NCBI RefSeq assembly: GCF_015207665.1
Contig: NZ_JADEWL010000036.1
Span: 1-49,978, forward strand
Source: Plectonema cf. radiosum LEGE 06105
GTDB taxonomy: Bacteria; Cyanobacteriota; Cyanobacteriia; Cyanobacteriales; Nostocaceae
Reading direction: 5' to 3'
Length of the DNA stretch: 49,978 bases
Part shown: positions 27,643-35,175 of the stretch, piece after piece
Layout of the letters: each line of letters opens with the position of its first letter
Numbering within the stretch: position 1 is the stretch's first letter
Program-made: the position numbers and the translations under genes
The notes under the pieces: generated by a model
What the model saw: the letters and a program-made list of their open reading frames with translations, nothing else
The model's database searches: none
What the model was told of the DNA's origin: nothing

Positions 27643-27698
27643 AGTCCTATTTATAGGACTTATGCTATAAGAGCGGGGAATTTCATTCCCTGGCGGAT
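27643..27698. repeat. AGTCCTA hairpin unit, copy 1
   Basis: AGTCCTA-TTTA-TAGGACT (27643-27660) is followed by TATGCTAT and a degenerate second hairpin (GGGGAAT, ATTCCC). Confidence 0.7.
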
Positions 27699-27707
27699 TG
27701 GATACTC

Positions 27708-27765
27708 ACCCATCAAAATTAACGTGGTCAAGTACTAGTAGTCCGCCACATTAATTATGATGGGT
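27708..27765. repeat. ACTAG-centred palindrome, copy 3
   Basis: Fifty-eight bases, left ACCCATCAAAATTAA, right TTAATTATGATGGGT. The outer bases differ from copy 2 (CCCAT in place of CCCCT) but both arms changed together. Confidence 0.8.
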
Positions 27766-27796
27766 ACTCGACCAATCTAATCTGATTAATTTTTTT

Positions 27797-27859
27797 AGTC
27801 CTATTTATAGGACTTATGCTATCAGACCGGGAATCAAATTCCCGGTCTGATAGCATAAG
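27797..27859. repeat. AGTCCTA hairpin unit, copy 2
   Basis: AGTCCTA-TTTA-TAGGACT (27797-27814) overlaps by two bases a perfect 22-bp stem with a CAA loop (27813-27859), whose inner part is GACCGGGAAT/ATTCCCGGTC. This is the longest perfect hairpin noticed in the window. Confidence 0.8.
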
Positions 27860-27920
27860 AACCCATCAAAATTAATGTGGTGGAGTACTAGTAGTCTGCC
27901 ACATTAATTTTGAATGGTTA
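27860..27920. repeat. ACTAG-centred palindrome, copy 4
   Basis: Left AACCCATCAAAATTAATG and right CATTAATTTTGAATGGTT pair over nearly the full arm. Confidence 0.8.
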
Positions 27921-27938
27921 GTTTTTGCCAAAATTGTC

Positions 27939-27964
27939 TAGAGACGTTATGTATAACGTCTCTA
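27939..27964. repeat. GAGACGT palindrome, copy 1
   Basis: TAGAGACGTTAT and ATAACGTCTCTA pair perfectly around GT. First of five dispersed copies (others at 31088, 31304, 36729 and 37566). Confidence 0.75.
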
Positions 27965-27986
27965 CAGCACGTCGGTAGACGAACAA

Positions 27987-28040
27987 ACCCCTCAAAACTT
28001 CTGTGGTGGAAAGTAGTCCGCCACATTAATTCTCATGGGT
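27987..28040. repeat. ACTAG-centred palindrome, copy 5 (degenerate centre)
   Basis: The copy keeps GTGGTGGA and CCGCCACATTAAT but has lost the ACTAG centre by a short deletion. Its right flank (TGGGTACTCGACCAATC) repeats that of copy 3. Confidence 0.75.
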
Positions 28041-28070
28041 ACTCGACCAATCTAATCTGATTAATTTTTT

Positions 28071-28121
28071 AGTCCTATTTATAGGACTTATGCTATTAGA
28101 CCGGGAATTTGATTCCCGGTC
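28071..28121. repeat. AGTCCTA hairpin unit, copy 3
   Basis: AGTCCTA-TTTA-TAGGACT (28071-28088) then GACCGGGAAT-TTG-ATTCCCGGTC (28099-28121). The loop TTG is the reverse complement of the CAA loop in copy 2. With its left flank it forms a duplicate of about 90 bases with 27760-27848. Confidence 0.75.
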
Positions 28122-28262
28122 GGGTGACGATAAAAACCATCACAATTCATCAAATGCAGTACTTGGTTTAATTTACAACATTGCTGATTTATCTATAAAA
28201 AATTGTTATTCTCAACACACAACTGGGTATCTTGTAATTAGTTTACTGTTTTGTGTGTTTTC

Positions 28263-29231
28263 ATGAAGTCTGTTGAAGAGGCTGCGTTTTCTCTTGATAC
28301 AACTCAAAATCCCCCAGTAGTTCTTACTTCGGAATTACGAAAGGTTTACCGTACTGGTTTTTGGATGAATCAAAAAGTTATATCTCTCAAAAGCTGTTCT
28401 TTGAAAGTTCAACGGGGAGAGACTTTTGGATTGCTCGGACAAAATGGTGCTGGTAAAACCACTCTACTCAAATTATTGCTGGGAATTATCCGTCCTACTT
28501 CCGGAAGAGGTTTATTATTGGGTAAGCCACTTGGCGATCGCCAAACTAAGCAACATATTGGTTACTTACCTGAAAATGCCTATCTCTACGACTTCCTGAC
28601 TGGTTGGGAATTTTTGGTTGGGAGTGCAAATTTATTTCAAATTCCCCAAAATATTCAACAGCAACGCATTCCTCAATTACTAGACTTGGTTGGGTTATCT
28701 AAATTTGATGCTCGTAAAAAACAAATGCGCCGCTATTCTAAGGGAATGTTACAGCGGGTTGCAATGGCACAAACTTTAATTAATGACCCAGATTTAATCT
28801 TTTTGGATGAACCAATGTCTGGTTTAGATCCTATGGGACGTTATCAGATGCGCGAAATTATTTTAAACCTTAAGCAGCAAGGAAAAACTATTTTTTTCAA
28901 CAGTCATGTTCTTAATGAAGTCGAATTAATTTGCGATCGCATTGCAATCCTTAACAAAGGTGAATTAATCTGTTCTGGTAATGTCACTCAATTATTAGGG
29001 ACACAAAGCACATATCGAGTCAAAGGTCAAGGTGGTAATTGGGAAACTTTACAACAATGGATTCCGAATCTTGCATCTTTATCTGATGGCTGTTGGCAAG
29101 GTGAATTACAAGGAGAAATGTATGATTTTATTGCAAGTCTTCGATTGATGGGAGGATATCTGATTTCTATTAACGCTTATCGTCCTTCTTTAGAAGAGTT
29201 TTTTATGGAGAAAATTCAAGGAAAGATGTAG
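28263..29231 (+). CDS. ABC transporter ATP-binding protein
   Basis: A 322-residue ATPase subunit of the ABC-2 exporter type. I use ATG 28263; a TTG four codons upstream is in frame. Motifs: Walker A GLLGQNGAGKTTLLK (about residues 59-73), the Q-loop region HIGYLPENAYLYDFLTGWEF, signature YSKGMLQRVAMAQ, Walker B LIFLDEPMSGLDP and the switch His in FFNSHVLNEVE. The C-terminal 90 residues are an accessory domain. No permease gene lies beside it, so the partner must be encoded elsewhere and the substrate cannot be guessed. The promoter region borders the palindrome island. Confidence 0.92.
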   Translation: MKSVEEAAFSLDTTQNPPVVLTSELRKVYRTGFWMNQKVISLKSCSLKVQRGETFGLLGQNGAGKTTLLKLLLGIIRPTSGRGLLLGKPLGDRQTKQHIGYLPENAYLYDFLTGWEFLVGSANLFQIPQNIQQQRIPQLLDLVGLSKFDARKKQMRRYSKGMLQRVAMAQTLINDPDLIFLDEPMSGLDPMGRYQMREIILNLKQQGKTIFFNSHVLNEVELICDRIAILNKGELICSGNVTQLLGTQSTYRVKGQGGNWETLQQWIPNLASLSDGCWQGELQGEMYDFIASLRLMGGYLISINAYRPSLEEFFMEKIQGKM

Positions 29232-29622
29232 AAAAGTATACTTTATTTCCAGATTTTAAACTCTATGATTGCAGAACAAAGTAATAATTGGAAATTGGAT
29301 TGATTTAATCTGATTATTTTATCTTAATGAAGAAATTAAGAAGGTAATTGGGAAAGCTGGATTTTTTGTAAAAAATAGGAAAACGTTGGATTAATCTCAA
29401 ACAAATAAAATGTGTTGATTATGACTTAGTAATAATTATTCTAAATGCCGAGGGATTAAGCTTTACAGCAACTTTATTAAAAATTTAAACTTAATAAATA
29501 ATTTATTGCTATCAACTTCCGGTTATTTTAGAAAATAAAAGTGTAATGGAACTTGAACACTTACGTATAGTCAAGAATAAAATGTTAAGACAGTGCTTAA
29601 CAAATCTGAATCTCAGGTAAAT
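29232..29622. other. gap upstream of the export protein gene
   Basis: A/T-rich, with no gene, palindrome or tandem repeat that I can support. The export gene frame opens at GTG 29593, inside this stretch. Confidence 0.4.
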
Positions 29623-31062
29623 ATGCTTAACACAAATCTATTAAAATTGTTTGCCCGGCCATTGCTGGGTGTAATGTTATTAACTGCCGTTACCGTTGCT
29701 TTGGAACCAGTTAATCCAGTTTTCGCACAACAAGCTGCTCGAATTCGTTCAAATTACGCATTGGGTGGTGGCGATCGCATCAGAGTAAATGTGTTTGAAG
29801 TGCCAGAGTATTCAGGTGATTACGTAATTCCTCCTGGTGGAGCCGTGAACCTACCTTTAGTTGGTAGCGTGTCCATTGAGGGGTTGACAACGGAACAAGC
29901 CGCTGATGCAATTGCCAGAAGATACGCTCGTTTTCTCAGACGACCGATTATTTCAGTCAATTTATTATCTCCCCGTCCGATCAACGTATTTGTAGCTGGG
30001 GAAGTAACCCGTCCAGGGGCTTATACTCTAAGTTTAGAAGGTGGTGCGGGTCAAGACCCAGGTATTCAATACCCAACGGTTTTAGCAGCTTTAACAACTG
30101 CTCAGGGAGTAACTCTGAGTGCTGATATCACCCAAGTGCAGTTACGTCGTCAGCTGGGGAATGGAAGACAACAAACAGTCAATCTTGATTTAGATGACCT
30201 AATCAAAACAGGTAGAAGTTTTCAAGATATTACTTTGCGCGATGGTGACACCGTTTATGTCCCAACTAGTAGAAACTTTAACGTTGCAACAGCGCGTAAT
30301 ATTGCAGCAGCCAACTTTGCGGCTGACCCCACTAGACCCCGTACAGTAGCGGTAGTTGGTGAAGTTATTCGTCCGGGTTCATATTTGGTAACTTCAGGAG
30401 CGACAGAAGGTGGTGGAAACAACCAGAATGGTGCGCCAAATATCAGTGGTCAGCCTACCATAACGCGAGCGTTACAACAAGCTGGGGGAATTACACCACA
30501 AGCTAACGTTCGTAACGTCATAATTAGACGACCGACAAGAACGGGTACCGAACAAATCATCAATGTAGATTTGTGGCGGTTGTTAACAAGCGGTGATGTT
30601 AACCAAGACGTAGTTGTCCAAGATGGAGATACAATCATATTCCCCACCGCAACTGAGGTCAACCCAGCAGAAGCTACACAGTTGGCTACAACTACTTTGT
30701 CTCCTTCACAAATGGAAGTGAGTGTGGTAGGGGAAGTTAAAAGACCAGGACCAGTACAAATTAGACCGAATAGTTCTCTTAACCAAGCTTTGCTCGCAGC
30801 AGGTGGATTTAACGATGCTAGAGCTAGCAGCGGTAAAATTGACTTGATTCGTTTGAATCCCGATGGTTCGGTGACCAAGCGTTTGGTAGAAGTGGATTTG
30901 AAAGCGGGAATCAACGAGAAAACTAATCCGATTCTTCGTAGTAATGATGTATTGTTAGTCAGCCGTTCTGGTATAGCCAAAACTGGTGACACCATCAATC
31001 AAATTGGTGGACCTTTAGGTAGTATTTTAGGTGTTCTGAGATTCTTCGGAATCGGTTTTTAG
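29623..31062 (+). CDS. polysaccharide export protein (Wza-like, SLBB domains)
   Basis: A 479-residue outer-membrane polysaccharide export protein. I start at ATG 29623, which has AGGT seven bases upstream; GTG 29593 would add ten residues. Residues 1-36 form a signal peptide ending NPVFA-QQ. A Poly_export domain follows (YALGGGDRIRVNVFEVPEYSG ... GAVNLPLVGSVSIEGLT ... PIISVNLLSPRPINVFVAGEV). Three SLBB-type regions come next, each marked by VxGEVxRPGxY/V: VFVAGEVTRPGAY, VAVVGEVIRPGSY and VSVVGEVKRPGPV. The C-terminus is hydrophobic (GPLGSILGVLRFFGIGF). It lacks the lipobox of classical Wza. Probably exports capsule, slime or heterocyst-envelope polysaccharide; the polymer is unknown. No glycosyltransferases adjoin it. 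Confidence 0.9.
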   Translation: MLNTNLLKLFARPLLGVMLLTAVTVALEPVNPVFAQQAARIRSNYALGGGDRIRVNVFEVPEYSGDYVIPPGGAVNLPLVGSVSIEGLTTEQAADAIARRYARFLRRPIISVNLLSPRPINVFVAGEVTRPGAYTLSLEGGAGQDPGIQYPTVLAALTTAQGVTLSADITQVQLRRQLGNGRQQTVNLDLDDLIKTGRSFQDITLRDGDTVYVPTSRNFNVATARNIAAANFAADPTRPRTVAVVGEVIRPGSYLVTSGATEGGGNNQNGAPNISGQPTITRALQQAGGITPQANVRNVIIRRPTRTGTEQIINVDLWRLLTSGDVNQDVVVQDGDTIIFPTATEVNPAEATQLATTTLSPSQMEVSVVGEVKRPGPVQIRPNSSLNQALLAAGGFNDARASSGKIDLIRLNPDGSVTKRLVEVDLKAGINEKTNPILRSNDVLLVSRSGIAKTGDTINQIGGPLGSILGVLRFFGIGF

Positions 31063-31087
31063 ATCAATAGACATCTCCGAAAAAGAA

Positions 31088-31117
31088 TGTAGAGACGCGA
31101 AATTTCGCGTCTCTACA
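31088..31117. repeat. GAGACGT palindrome, copy 2
   Basis: A perfect 30-base palindrome with half-site TGTAGAGACGCGAAA. It starts 26 bases after the export gene stop. Confidence 0.8.
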
Positions 31118-31303
31118 AGGTTTCTGGATGACGCATAATTAATTTCCACCAGATGTCTTATCAATTTGGGATTTTGGATACATTCGCTTCCCTCAGTACA
31201 AGCTTTAGATTTTGGATTCACCCCATAAATAAATTTAGGGGTTTCTAGAATTTATTTTTTCATCCAAAATTTATTTTTTTTTGCTTAACAAAGGAAAAAT
31301 GTA

Positions 31304-31326
31304 AAGACGTTGCATTGCAACGTCTT
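31304..31326. repeat. GAGACGT palindrome, copy 3
   Basis: AAGACGTTGCA and TGCAACGTCTT around a single T. The inner bases differ from the other copies but still pair. Confidence 0.75.
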
Positions 31327-31476
31327 ATTTATTGGTGTTTCTTCAGAGTTGATTTATCTGTTGATCGGACAAAAATAAATTTAAATTAATCAAAAAAACG
31401 ATAGTCTTGAGTGCTGAGTGGGAAAACTAATACTCAGTTACTCAGGACTTTTATTTTTTTCTAGGAGTAATACCTT

Positions 31477-31572
31477 ATGGGAGGTGCTTTTTCTAGTTAC
31501 CAGTATTTGAGGAAATGGTTTTCCAAGTCCAAAAAACTGAAGTTAATCGTAAATTTCCTTGGACAGGGGTAA
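31477..31572 (+). CDS. possible 31-residue small protein or leader peptide
   Basis: ATG at 31477 has a textbook ribosome site, AGGAG, nine bases upstream. The frame runs 31 codons to TAA and encodes MGGAFSSYQYLRKWFSKSKK and a hydrophobic end (LKLIVNFLGQG). The peptide is basic and amphipathic. It ends 19 bases before the ATG of the large transporter gene, which itself has no visible ribosome site, so translational coupling or a regulatory leader is plausible. I do not recognise the sequence. Confidence 0.4.
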   Translation: MGGAFSSYQYLRKWFSKSKKLKLIVNFLGQG

Positions 31573-31591
31573 CTATAACAGATTAAACCAG

Positions 31592-34500
31592 ATGCAATTA
31601 AAAAATCAACACCTAGGTGCCTATAAAAATATTTTACTACGAGTACTCCGCTGGGTAAATCTCCGACCGGAAGAAGGTTCTCGAACATTACTGATGTTTG
31701 CTTTTTACGCCACAACATCAGTTGGATTGCGATGGGTAGAAGATAGCAGCATTGCTTTATTTCTGGATAAATACGGTGCTAGCTCTCTACCGCTGATTTA
31801 TATTGCGAGTGCAGTAGTTGGAATTGCCTTGGTTTTTCTGTACTCTTGGCTGCAAAAGATTTTTCCTCTGCGATGGGTAATTGTAGCTGCTTTACCTTGC
31901 ATGGTGATACCTTTAATTTTATTGCCTATAGGTTTACAAATTACCTTATCTACAAATTTGCAGCTTTCGAGCTTGGCATTATTCAGCGTATTTTTACTGC
32001 GATTGTGGGTTGACGCGCTCTATGTTATCAATCAACTCAACACTTCTATTGCAGCAAACCAATTATTTAATATTCAGGAGATTAAGCGCACTTATCCTTT
32101 AGTAAGTAGTGGAATTTTAGTTGCTGATGTCATAGGTGGATTTAGTTTACCGACTTTAGTTCGATTTCTCAAGCTAGATAAAGTCATTTTAATTGGGGCT
32201 TTGGTTATAGTTTTAGGAACTGCAATTCTGTTGCATTTGAGCAAGAAATATCCTCAAGCTTTTTCCGATGTTCCGCAACGAAAAATCAAGCAACCGCAAG
32301 TTTACCACGCTCGTCGTCTTTCGGCTCCTTTGAAGAATTATGCTTTACGATTATTTGCCTTCGGATTGTTAATTCAGACAATCGGATTGTTAGTAGATTT
32401 TCAGTATTTAACTCAGTTAGAATCAACCTTTCAAGGTCAAGAAATTACCAGTTTTTTAGGTGTATTTGGCGGAATCCTCGGATTATTTGAACTTACAACT
32501 CAGTTATTTGTCTCTAGCCGTGTAATCGAACGTTTAGGAGTGTTTTTTACTACGGCAATTTTACCTGTTGGTATTGGAACTTTATTGGCAGGGATGGCTA
32601 TGATATCGTCATTGTCAATGACTTCAGCCTTGTTTGGCTTGAAAATACCTGCTTTGTCATTGCTATGGGGTTTAACGCTGATTAAGTTTTTAGATGAACT
32701 TTTGCGTTATACTTTCGTAGCTAATACTAGTACATTACTGTTTCAACCAATACCTGAGAAAGTTAGAAGTCGTGTACAAATATTATCTGGAGGCTTTGCA
32801 GAAACTGCCGCTGCGGGTTTTACCGGATTTATTATTTTAATTACTCAGTGGCTAACCAAGAATTTTATAACTGTAAATTGGCAACATTTAGTCCTAATTA
32901 TCGAAACTGCCATTGTTGCGATTATATGTGTAGGAGTCATTTGGGTATTGCGATCGCAGTATGTGGATTTATTAGTTTTGAGTGCTGAAAGGGGACAATT
33001 AAGCGTGACAAATGTGGATCTACCTTTTTTCAAGCGTGCTGTAATCAAAGCTTTACGAGAAAAAGGCAGCGAAGCGGATAAACATTCTTGTATCGAACTT
33101 TTATCGCAAATCGATCCCCAAGGGGCTGGGGAAATTTTAGCACCAGAATTACTAACACTTACTCCTACTTTGCAATCTCGAAGTTTGGAAGTAATGCTTG
33201 AATCTGATGTCAATCCCGCTTTTTTACCTCAAGTACGCACTTTATTAGAAAATCCTCAAACTATTTTAAATCCCAATATATTTGCTTTAGCATTGCGTTA
33301 CGTTTCTCTTGCCGAAGCTTCTCCAAATTTAAATCAATTAGAAGAATATCTTAATCCCGAACAACACTCTGTAATTAAAGGTACTGCTGCGGCTTTATTA
33401 TTAACTTATGGTACAACAAAGCAAAAAGTAGCAGCAACTAAAACTCTAGGATGGATGCTGACTAATAAAGAAGAAGAAATACGAGTTAATGGGGTTAAAT
33501 CTCTTGCTGAAGCATCTTATTTACAAGCACTGCGGATTCATATTCCCTCTTTATTAGAAGATAAATCTTTGAAGGTACGAAGTATAGTTTTAGAAATGAT
33601 TGCGGCAAATAATTTAGAAGAATATTATTCAGCATTAATAGTAGGACTTCACCATAAATCTACCCGTTTAGTAGCGATGAATGGTTTAGTAAAACTCGGA
33701 AATGAAGTCTTACCAATGCTGTCACGTTTAGCAATAGATAACTACGAACCAGAAATAACAAGAGTATATGCTTTGCGAACAATTGGTCAAATTGATACCT
33801 TAAAAGCAGTCGATATTTTATGGCATCATTTAGAAATATCCAAAGGTTCAATTAAATGTCATATACTGCGTACTTTAATTAAAAGACATCAGCAACAGGG
33901 AATTTTGATTTTGGTGGATAGGTCTTATGAAACTAGAATTCAAAAATTAATTGAACAAGAGTTAAAGTTGTTAGGTGAAATATATGCTGCATCTGTAGAT
34001 TTCAAAAATCAAGGTGAAATATATGCTGCTTATATAGAATTTAAAACTGGAGAAACTTTACAAAATTTTCATTCTAAAAAGAAAGTTGTAGCTTTATGTC
34101 GGTTAGTACAAAAAGCGTTATCAGAATTAGAAATTGATATAAAAGAACGTTTATTTTTACTTTTAAAATTCCTTTATCCCTTAGAAAAAGTTAACGCTGC
34201 TGTATTCAATATTAATTCCGAATCCCAAGTAAATTTAGCAGTAGGATTAGAAATTTTAGAACATACTATAAATTTACCTAGCAAAACTATATTACTCAAT
34301 ATTTTTGATAGAAGGCCACCTTATGAAAAATTACAAAAACTTGTAGAAGCAGGATTATCACAATACGAACAAATGGCAGTAAACGAACGGACTCGAACAT
34401 TATTAGAGTTAGAAAACTCACTTTCTGATTGGTGTTGGGCTTGCTGCATTCATTTTGCTCAAGTTGCTCGGATTAAGCTTAAAAAATCACAACTGAAAGC

Positions 34501-34669
34501 AAGTTTACGTCATCCTTGTGGTTTCGTTAGAGAAGCCGTTGTCGCTTATTTAAGTATTGCATCTCCCCGCTTATTTATAAAAATTTTACCCCAGTTAAAA
34601 AAGGATTCACATCCTTTAGTAATAGCTCAAGTCAAGGAATTTATAGAAAAGCATAAAGTTAAAAGATAG
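31592..34669 (+). CDS. MFS/nucleotide-translocase-like transporter fused to HEAT repeats
   Basis: A protein of 1025 residues from ATG 31592; TTG 31559 would add eleven. The N-terminal 430 residues hold about 12 membrane segments and resemble the major-facilitator branch related to ATP/ADP translocases (LMFAFYATTSVGLRWVEDSS, FLRLWVDALYVINQLNTS, LLWGLTLIKFLDELLRYTF, SRVQILSGGFAETAAAGF). The remainder is soluble, with HEAT-like helical repeats (LLTYGTTKQKVAATKTLGWML, IRVNGVKSLAEASYL, VRSIVLEMIAANNLEEY, ALRTIGQIDTLKAVDILWHHL). A cyclic-nucleotide-binding gene follows 74 bases downstream. The pairing suggests regulated transport or signalling; the substrate is unknown. Confidence 0.85.
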   Translation: MQLKNQHLGAYKNILLRVLRWVNLRPEEGSRTLLMFAFYATTSVGLRWVEDSSIALFLDKYGASSLPLIYIASAVVGIALVFLYSWLQKIFPLRWVIVAALPCMVIPLILLPIGLQITLSTNLQLSSLALFSVFLLRLWVDALYVINQLNTSIAANQLFNIQEIKRTYPLVSSGILVADVIGGFSLPTLVRFLKLDKVILIGALVIVLGTAILLHLSKKYPQAFSDVPQRKIKQPQVYHARRLSAPLKNYALRLFAFGLLIQTIGLLVDFQYLTQLESTFQGQEITSFLGVFGGILGLFELTTQLFVSSRVIERLGVFFTTAILPVGIGTLLAGMAMISSLSMTSALFGLKIPALSLLWGLTLIKFLDELLRYTFVANTSTLLFQPIPEKVRSRVQILSGGFAETAAAGFTGFIILITQWLTKNFITVNWQHLVLIIETAIVAIICVGVIWVLRSQYVDLLVLSAERGQLSVTNVDLPFFKRAVIKALREKGSEADKHSCIELLSQIDPQGAGEILAPELLTLTPTLQSRSLEVMLESDVNPAFLPQVRTLLENPQTILNPNIFALALRYVSLAEASPNLNQLEEYLNPEQHSVIKGTAAALLLTYGTTKQKVAATKTLGWMLTNKEEEIRVNGVKSLAEASYLQALRIHIPSLLEDKSLKVRSIVLEMIAANNLEEYYSALIVGLHHKSTRLVAMNGLVKLGNEVLPMLSRLAIDNYEPEITRVYALRTIGQIDTLKAVDILWHHLEISKGSIKCHILRTLIKRHQQQGILILVDRSYETRIQKLIEQELKLLGEIYAASVDFKNQGEIYAAYIEFKTGETLQNFHSKKKVVALCRLVQKALSELEIDIKERLFLLLKFLYPLEKVNAAVFNINSESQVNLAVGLEILEHTINLPSKTILLNIFDRRPPYEKLQKLVEAGLSQYEQMAVNERTRTLLELENSLSDWCWACCIHFAQVARIKLKKSQLKASLRHPCGFVREAVVAYLSIASPRLFIKILPQLKKDSHPLVIAQVKEFIEKHKVKR

Positions 34670-34743
34670 TTGATGGTGGATAACCATCCACTAACAACTA
34701 TCAACCATCCACTAACAACCATCAACCATCCACTAACTCTTCT

Positions 34744-35175
34744 ATGCTAACTAGCGTTGATCGTTTATTATTTGTACGTCAAGTTCCAATATTCAAAGAA
34801 TTGCGAGATGATTTTATAGTTCGGTTAGCTTCTGCGATGAACGAACTGTGGTTTCCCCCAAATTGCAGTATATTTCGAGAAGGAGAGCAAGGACAATCTC
34901 TTTATATTGTAGTTTCAGGAAAAGTCAAAATTCATTTGGATAATCGAACGCTTGCAGTTATGTCACAAGGAAAATACTTTGGGGAAATGGCGGTATTTGA
35001 TACCCAACCACGTTCGGCTTCTGCTACTACAATAGATGCTTGTGAATGTTTGGAATTAACTCAAGAACAGCTTGATGATGCTATTGAAGAAACTCCCGAA
35101 ATTGCTGTGAATATCATTCGTGAATTATCACGTTTAATTCGTAAATTAAATAAAGATGTAAGTATGATGGGTTGA
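34744..35175 (+). CDS. cyclic nucleotide-binding domain protein
   Basis: A 143-residue single-domain protein. The CNB fold spans about residues 14-130: PIFKELRDDFIVRLASAMNE, FREGEQGQSLYIVVSGKVKI, GKYFGEMAVFDTQPRSASATT and the C-terminal helix. The phosphate-binding cassette (FGEMAVFDTQPRSASAT) keeps the Glu and Arg needed for cyclic nucleotide binding. There is no HTH, so it is not a CRP-type regulator. It follows the transporter-HEAT gene and probably works with it. The stop is directly adjacent to the stop of the convergent cobyrinate synthase gene, with no bases between. Confidence 0.9.
   Translation: MLTSVDRLLFVRQVPIFKELRDDFIVRLASAMNELWFPPNCSIFREGEQGQSLYIVVSGKVKIHLDNRTLAVMSQGKYFGEMAVFDTQPRSASATTIDACECLELTQEQLDDAIEETPEIAVNIIRELSRLIRKLNKDVSMMG

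Larger units (their letters stand above)
26755..28262. other. palindrome-rich non-coding island
   Basis: About 1.5 kb without a credible gene between the AAA-like ATPase and ABC ATPase genes. It contains at least five different palindromic repeat families, entered separately below: two 94-base elements with TAGGACTTACGCAA ends, one AAGTCGGG element, two GCGTTGGC-type composite repeats, five copies of a 54-61-base palindrome centred on ACTAG, three copies of an AGTCCTA hairpin unit and one GAGACGT palindrome. Confidence 0.8.
31063..31476. other. gap with palindromic repeats
   Basis: No gene. It holds two GAGACGT-family palindromes (31088 and 31304), a CCCC/GGGG hairpin near 31213-31233 and a T-rich stretch before the small frame at 31477. 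Confidence 0.5.

Noticed and set aside
27396-28121. CRISPR array
   Set aside because: The repeats are long, degenerate palindromes with irregular spacing, the spacers are themselves repeats, and no cas gene is nearby.
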